A program made the translations under genes and the position numbers. Shown piece after piece: positions 1 to 5,030 of a stretch of DNA of 5,030 bases. The notes under the pieces were generated by a model. That model was not told where the DNA came from. It did not search any database and saw only the letters and a program-made list of their open reading frames with translations. Position 1 is the first letter of the stretch; the number at the start of each line of letters is the position of its first letter. Source of the DNA: a bacterium (GTDB taxonomy: Bacteria > Krumholzibacteriota > Krumholzibacteria > LZORAL124-64-63); NCBI GenBank assembly GCA_030592025.1, contig JAUUZX010000184.1, positions 1 to 5,030 on the forward strand, given 5' to 3'.

Positions 1-102
1 CAGGGTGTCGCACACGATGAGGACGACGCGGCGGGCCGACGGCTCGTCCTGGCCGCAGCCGGTGGTCAGCAGCAGGGCAACGAGGAGGGCAAGTCGACGC
101 AA
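1..102 (-). CDS. N-terminus of a lipoprotein, sulfatase/alkaline phosphatase superfamily (partial, runs off left edge)
   Basis: Read on the minus strand from a TTG at 102-100, the frame stays open to the window edge and gives 34 residues. They start MRRLALLVALLLTTGC, a lipoprotein signal peptide: two Arg, a Leu/Ala/Val core, then a Thr-Thr-Gly-Cys lipobox with Cys16 as the lipidated residue (Thr at -3 is slightly atypical). The +2 residue is Gly, not Asp. A short hydrophilic linker follows, then VVLIVCDTL, matching the first beta strand of sulfatases and related enzymes of the alkaline phosphatase superfamily, where the Asp (here Asp32) binds the catalytic metal. The protein would therefore be a membrane-anchored, exported hydrolase of sulfate or phosphate esters. 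TTG is chosen because a GGAGG site lies 8 nt upstream and the signal peptide begins exactly there. It lies 20 bp after the GGDEF/EAL stop codon, so co-transcription is likely. The catalytic Cys/Ser motif is outside the window, so the substrate cannot be given; a phosphodiesterase or phosphatase of the same fold is also possible. Confidence 0.72.
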   Translation of the reverse strand, partial: MRRLALLVALLLTTGCGQDEPSARRVVLIVCDTL

Positions 103-110
103 GGGTGGTT

Positions 111-115
111 CCTCC
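111..115 (-). promoter_or_regulatory. Ribosome binding site of the lipoprotein gene
   Basis: GGAGG on the minus strand sits 8 nt before the TTG at 102. It is the strongest Shine-Dalgarno match in the window and it decides the unusual TTG start. It is one arm of a small palindrome (111-121, CCTCC-G-GGAGG on the plus strand) lying directly after the preceding stop codon, so partial masking of the site is conceivable. Confidence 0.7.
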
Positions 116-122
116 GGGAGGG

Positions 123-1862
123 TCAGGCCTCGGCGCCGGCGGCGTCCGGCTGTTCATCCGGATGATCCGAAGCGCCGCGACGCCCCGCCGGCGGCCGCTC
201 GACCACCGGCGTGGGCTTGCCGAAAAGATAGCCCTGACCCAGGCGCACGCCCAGGTCCAGGAGCACGCGGTAGTCGTCGGTGGTCTCGACACCCTCGGCC
301 ACGACCTCCGCGCCGAGCACCTCCCCCACCAGCAGCAGGCGATTCAGGGAGCGGCGCAGGTCCGGGTCGTCGGCCAGCCCGCTGACCATGCGCTTGTCGA
401 TCTTCATGACCTGGGGCTGGAGCATGACCAGGCCTTCGAGGCAGCTGTTGCCGAAGCCCACATCGTCGATGGCGATGTCGATGCCGGCGTCCTGCAGTTC
501 GCGCACGGGGCCCGTCAGCACCGACGGATCCCCCAGGAGTTGCTGCTCGCTGATCTCCAGGCAACAGTGCCCCTTGACGCCGTTGCGCAGCACCCGGACG
601 AGCTCCGGCACCGGCGTCTGCAGCAGGGTGGCGGGCAGGATGTTCACGTGGTAGCGCCCGCCGCCGTCCCGTCGGGCGGCCTCGGCGCACATCTTCACAC
701 AGCGCAGGTCCAGCGCCTGCAGGATGTCCCGCTCCTGGCAGAAACGAAACAGGTCGTCGGGTCGGCGCAGGGGTCCTTCGGGGCCGCGGATCAGCATCTC
801 CCTCGAGACGATGCGCCCGTCCACCAGGTTGACGATGGGCTGGCTGACCACCTCGAGCACATCGCCGCGCAGGATGGCGCGGATGGTCTCGGGGCCGGCT
901 TCGACCGTCTCGATGCGCGGCACCTCGTCGGGACCGACGCCCCGGGTCACCTGGTTGGAGCCTTTTTGACGGCCCCGCTCGAGCACGAACTGGGCCTTGG
1001 CCAGCACCTCGTCGAAGCTCAGGGCGTCGGGGGCGATGGCTGTCACGGCCAGGCTGGCGGTGGTGGTCAGGGTGTGGTCCCCCGCGCGCATGACGTCCCG
1101 CGAGATGCCCAGACGGATCTTCTCGGCCACGGTCTCGCCGTCCTTCATGTCGGCGCCGGGCAGCACGACCACGAAGCGGTCGGTGCCGCAGCGCCCGACC
1201 TTGGCTCCGTCCCCCACGGCCTCGATGATGCGGCGCGCCGCGCTCACGAGAACGAGGTCGCCGACGCCGTGGCCCAGGGTGGCGTTGATGCGGGCGAAGT
1301 CGTCCAGGTCGACGAGCACGACCATGAGATCCCGCCGGGCCCGTCGGCAGGCGGCGAGCTCATCGCTCATCACCCGCTCCAGCCCCTTGCGGTTCAGCAG
1401 GTCGGTCAGGGCGTCCTGGTGGGTGAGCCAGTCCAGGCGGGCGGTGATCCGGGCCAGTTCGCGGTTCACCTCGACCTCGCGGCGGCAGTATCTCAGGGTG
1501 CGCGACCAGAGGTCGGCGTTCAGGTCGTCGATGTCCAGGCACTCGACGGCGCCGGCCTTGCGCGCCTCCTGGCGACCGGCGGTGCCCCGTCCCTTGAGCA
1601 GCGCAATGACCGGCACCTCGGGGCCGGCCGCGCTCAGCTTGCGCAGGGCCGTGGGCAGGTCGACGTCTGCCGGCGTCGGTCCCGCGAGAACGAGATCGAC
1701 CGTGCCGACCGAAAGATGAACAAGTGCATCCTGGAGATGGGAGAGGTGGGCGACACGCCAATTGCCCGCGTGGGCCGCGCCCAGCAGGTCGGTCACGCGG
1801 CCGGCGAGTTGCCGGTCGTCGGTGAGCAGCAGCAGACGGCGTACCGTCCGGTCGGCCTCCAT
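123..1862 (-). CDS. Receiver-like/GGDEF/EAL protein, probable cyclic-di-GMP phosphodiesterase
   Basis: A cytoplasmic signalling protein of 579 residues with no membrane segment or signal peptide. Residues about 8-125 form a receiver-like domain: acidic pair Asp15-Asp16 after strand 1, but the phospho-acceptor position at the end of strand 3 (DLVLAG, 56-61) is Gly. Residues about 145-305 are a GGDEF domain: HQDALTDLLNR, VDLDDF and GHGVGD are kept, but the signature reads GTDRF (226-230), losing the key Glu, and no RxxD inhibitory site is present. Residues about 325-553 are an EAL domain: EML (Glu355), Asn407, LEISE (Glu436, Glu439), DDVGFG (Asp466, Asp467), Lys487, AEGVET (Glu523) and GQGYLFGKP (Gln543) cover the known metal and catalytic positions. 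Cyclase activity is unlikely, while hydrolysis of c-di-GMP to pGpG is plausible. An in-frame ATG exists at 1901, but 1862 is preferred because GAAGGG lies 6 nt before it, whereas the ATG at 1901 is inside a hairpin with AAGG touching it. The acidic tail (about 555-579) looks disordered. The target process is unknown. Confidence 0.9.
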   Translation of the reverse strand: MEADRTVRRLLLLTDDRQLAGRVTDLLGAAHAGNWRVAHLSHLQDALVHLSVGTVDLVLAGPTPADVDLPTALRKLSAAGPEVPVIALLKGRGTAGRQEARKAGAVECLDIDDLNADLWSRTLRYCRREVEVNRELARITARLDWLTHQDALTDLLNRKGLERVMSDELAACRRARRDLMVVLVDLDDFARINATLGHGVGDLVLVSAARRIIEAVGDGAKVGRCGTDRFVVVLPGADMKDGETVAEKIRLGISRDVMRAGDHTLTTTASLAVTAIAPDALSFDEVLAKAQFVLERGRQKGSNQVTRGVGPDEVPRIETVEAGPETIRAILRGDVLEVVSQPIVNLVDGRIVSREMLIRGPEGPLRRPDDLFRFCQERDILQALDLRCVKMCAEAARRDGGGRYHVNILPATLLQTPVPELVRVLRNGVKGHCCLEISEQQLLGDPSVLTGPVRELQDAGIDIAIDDVGFGNSCLEGLVMLQPQVMKIDKRMVSGLADDPDLRRSLNRLLLVGEVLGAEVVAEGVETTDDYRVLLDLGVRLGQGYLFGKPTPVVERPPAGRRGASDHPDEQPDAAGAEA

Positions 1863-1868
1863 GGCGCG

Positions 1869-1874
1869 CCCTTC
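1869..1874 (-). promoter_or_regulatory. Ribosome binding site that sets the start of the GGDEF/EAL gene
   Basis: GAAGGG on the minus strand lies 6 nt before the ATG at 1862-1860. The alternative in-frame ATG at 1901 has AAGG directly abutting it with no spacer, so 1862 is the better start. Confidence 0.55.
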
Positions 1875-1875
1875 G

Positions 1876-1911
1876 CATCCGTTCGCGGGTTCCTGCCGCA
1901 TCCTTGCGGCA
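1876..1911 (-). promoter_or_regulatory. Candidate CsrA/RsmA-like double GGA leader element
   Basis: In the minus-strand transcript, 1911-1894 forms a perfect 7-bp hairpin (TGCCGCA / TGCGGCA) whose 4-nt loop is AGGA. The stretch CAAGGAUG (1906-1899) matches the CANGGANG core bound by CsrA/RsmE proteins, with GGA exposed in the loop as that family requires. A second match, AACGGAUG (1883-1876, 7 of 8 positions), follows about 20 nt downstream, flanked by a 3-bp CGC/GCG stem that reaches the first base of the ribosome binding site. CsrA is known to repress c-di-GMP genes in enterobacteria. GGA triplets are common in GC-rich DNA and no csrA gene is visible here, so this is a suggestion only. No U-tract follows, so the hairpin is not an intrinsic terminator. 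Confidence 0.3.
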
Positions 1912-1941
1912 ACGGGATAACTGCAGCGACGGTACTATGCA

Positions 1942-1975
1942 CCCCGCAGGGGCGCAACCGGGGAATTGCGCGGGG
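1942..1975 (-). other. GC-rich inverted repeat just after metF, possible transcript 3' end structure
   Basis: Directly after the metF stop, the minus-strand RNA can pair CCCCGC (1975-1970) with GCGGGG (1947-1942). It can also pair GCAA (1969-1966) with TTGC (1957-1954) inside that, or use the alternative 6-bp stem GCGCAA/TTGCGC (1971-1966 with 1957-1952). No run of U follows (next bases are TGCATAG), so it is not a canonical intrinsic terminator. It could protect the 3' end of the metH-metF message or partly separate metF from the downstream gene. The whole spacer 1863-1976 shows no convincing sigma-70 promoter; CATAGT at 1939-1934 is a weak -10 resemblance without a well-spaced -35. Confidence 0.3.
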
Positions 1976-1976
1976 C

Positions 1977-2921
1977 CTAGATGAGGTCGCGCACGATCTC
2001 CACCGCCGGCCCGGCATCACTCATGACGTAGAAGTGGACACAGGGCGCCCCCGCCGCCATGAGCCCCTCGGCCTGCCGTCGGCCCCAGCGCTTGCCGATC
2101 TCGGCGACGTGCTGCGGGTTGTCGTGGATCTCGTCGACCAGGTCGTCGGGGATGGACACGTGGAAGTTCTTGGGCAGGCTCGTCAGCTGCCGCGTGCTGT
2201 CGATGAGCTTGATCCCCGGGATGATGGGCACGGTGATGCCGGCGTCGCGGCACGCCTTCTTCCAGCGAAAGAAAACGTCGTTGTCGAAGAACATCTGGGT
2301 GACGATGTAGGCGGCCCCCGCGTCGATCTTCTCCCTGAGGTGGCCGATGTCGGTCTTGATGTTGGGCGCCTCCACGTGCTTCTCCGGGTACCCCCCCACC
2401 CCCACGCAGAAATCGATGGGCTCGCTGTTGGCCAGGTCGTCCAGGTAGCGGGCCTCGCGCAGATCTGCGAGTTGTTTCACCAGGTTGCGGGCGTAGATGT
2501 TGCGCGTGCGGCTCTTGTCCGTCGCCTTCACGTAGTTGGACTCGTCGCCGCGGATGGCCAGCACGTTGTGGATGCCCAGGTAGTTGAGCTCGATGACCGC
2601 GTCCTCGGTCTCCTCCCGCGAGAAGCCCGTGCACAGCAGGTGGGGCACGGTGTCGATGCCCCAGCGGTTCTGGATGATGCCGCAGATGCTCAGGGTCCCC
2701 GGTCGTTTTTTGCGGACGCGGCGCTTGATGGTGCCGTCGGGCAGTTCGTCGTAGATGGCCTCGGCGCTGTGGCTCGTCACGTCCACGAAGGGCGGCTTCA
2801 CCGGTGCGATCTGCTCCACCATGCGGATGATGTCGTTCACCGACTTCCCGCGGGCGGGCGGGATGATCTCGAAGCTGAACAGGGTGCGGTCGGCGCGGTC
2901 GAGGTGCTCGGTGACGTGCAT
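1977..2921 (-). CDS. metF: 5,10-methylenetetrahydrofolate reductase
   Basis: A complete protein of 314 residues, the normal length for the bacterial FAD-dependent single-domain enzyme. It reduces 5,10-methylene-THF to 5-methyl-THF in the cytosol, supplying the methyl group for methionine synthesis. Visible family marks in order: FSFEIIPP with the catalytic Glu (Glu18, equivalent to E. coli Glu28), VDVTSHS strand 2, LAIRGDE with Asp126 (equivalent to Asp120 near the flavin), VGGYPEKH (175-182), IVTQMFFDND with Gln209 (substrate-binding Gln), IIPGIKL (233-239), and a C-terminal CVHFYVM stretch. The PEKH, TQMFFDN and HFY wording is closer to the Bacteroidetes-type MTHFR than to E. coli MetF. The start at 2921 is preferred because AAGGA lies 7 nt upstream and the family homology begins at once; the frame remains open further into metH, but that extension is Pro/Arg-rich and antifamily in character. 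It follows metH by 40 bp, and the two enzymes catalyse consecutive steps. Confidence 0.97.
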   Translation of the reverse strand: MHVTEHLDRADRTLFSFEIIPPARGKSVNDIIRMVEQIAPVKPPFVDVTSHSAEAIYDELPDGTIKRRVRKKRPGTLSICGIIQNRWGIDTVPHLLCTGFSREETEDAVIELNYLGIHNVLAIRGDESNYVKATDKSRTRNIYARNLVKQLADLREARYLDDLANSEPIDFCVGVGGYPEKHVEAPNIKTDIGHLREKIDAGAAYIVTQMFFDNDVFFRWKKACRDAGITVPIIPGIKLIDSTRQLTSLPKNFHVSIPDDLVDEIHDNPQHVAEIGKRWGRRQAEGLMAAGAPCVHFYVMSDAGPAVEIVRDLI

Positions 2922-2928
2922 GCTCCGG

Positions 2929-2933
2929 TCCTT
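2929..2933 (-). promoter_or_regulatory. Ribosome binding site of metF
   Basis: AAGGA on the minus strand is 7 nt before the ATG at 2921-2919. It supports this start over the longer frame that would begin at 3188 inside metH. Confidence 0.65.
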
Positions 2934-2939
2934 CGGTGG

Positions 2940-2956
2940 CGGCGCGACGGGCGCCG
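2940..2956 (-). other. Inverted repeat in the metH-metF spacer
   Basis: A perfect 6-bp GC stem (CGGCGC / GCGCCG) with a 5-nt loop fills much of the 40-bp gap between the metH stop and the metF ribosome binding site. No T-run follows on either strand, so it does not look like an intrinsic terminator. It might be an intercistronic stability or translation-modulating hairpin, but short GC palindromes are expected by chance at this composition. Confidence 0.35.
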
Positions 2957-2961
2957 GGTCG

Positions 2962-5030
<2,069 letters not shown>

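Noticed and set aside
5..385. Arg/Pro-rich plus-strand frame at the left edge
   Set aside because: It is antisense to the lipoprotein start and the EAL C-terminus, is of low complexity, and has no domain signature.
1863..1901. Start of the GGDEF/EAL gene at the ATG at 1901
   Set aside because: AAGG directly touches that ATG and the codon is buried in a perfect 7-bp hairpin; the ATG at 1862 has GAAGGG at 6 nt. It cannot be wholly excluded, but it is less likely.
1894..1911. 7-bp hairpin as an intrinsic terminator
   Set aside because: Neither strand has a T-run after the stem, and the structure lies in the leader next to a start codon.
1925..1945. Possible sigma-70 promoter (CATAGT as -10) before the c-di-GMP gene
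   Set aside because: Only 4 of 6 positions fit and the nearest TTG-type -35 (TTGCGC) is about 12 nt away, too close for a normal spacer.

Overview
The window is a GC-rich (about two-thirds G+C by eye), densely coding bacterial segment. All four recognisable genes lie on the minus strand, so transcription reads from the right edge to the left edge. In that order they are: the C-terminal part of cobalamin-dependent methionine synthase (metH, cut by the right edge), a complete methylenetetrahydrofolate reductase (metF), a complete three-domain receiver-like/GGDEF/EAL cyclic-di-GMP protein, and the first 34 codons of a TTG-initiated lipoprotein that opens like a sulfatase/alkaline-phosphatase superfamily enzyme (cut by the left edge). 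No RNA gene, insertion sequence, CRISPR array, integron or phage feature was seen.

Layout: metH ends at 2962 and metF starts at 2921 (40 bp gap). MetF makes the 5-methyl-tetrahydrofolate that MetH uses to methylate homocysteine, so this is a coherent methionine/one-carbon pair. metF ends at 1977. A 114-bp spacer then leads to the preferred start of the GGDEF/EAL gene at 1862. That spacer holds GC-rich hairpins, one of which displays a CsrA/RsmA-like GGA loop. The GGDEF/EAL gene ends at 123, and 20 bp later the lipoprotein gene starts at 102 behind a strong GGAGG ribosome binding site.

The signalling protein is the most interesting product. Its receiver-like domain lacks the phospho-acceptor aspartate, its GGDEF signature is degenerate (GTDRF), and its EAL domain keeps all the metal and catalytic residues I can place. 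The likely net activity is cyclic-di-GMP hydrolysis, with the two upstream domains in sensory or structural roles.

Organism: MetF resembles the short (about 315 residue) form I associate with Bacteroidetes and relatives more than the enterobacterial form, yet the base composition is very high in GC. This suggests a GC-rich, Gram-negative, environmental lineage, perhaps a member of the wider FCB group. That is an inference from one protein family and from composition. The window is mostly ordinary core metabolism. I found no convincing new system; the second-look items are the degenerate c-di-GMP protein, its leader, and the hidden lipoprotein start.
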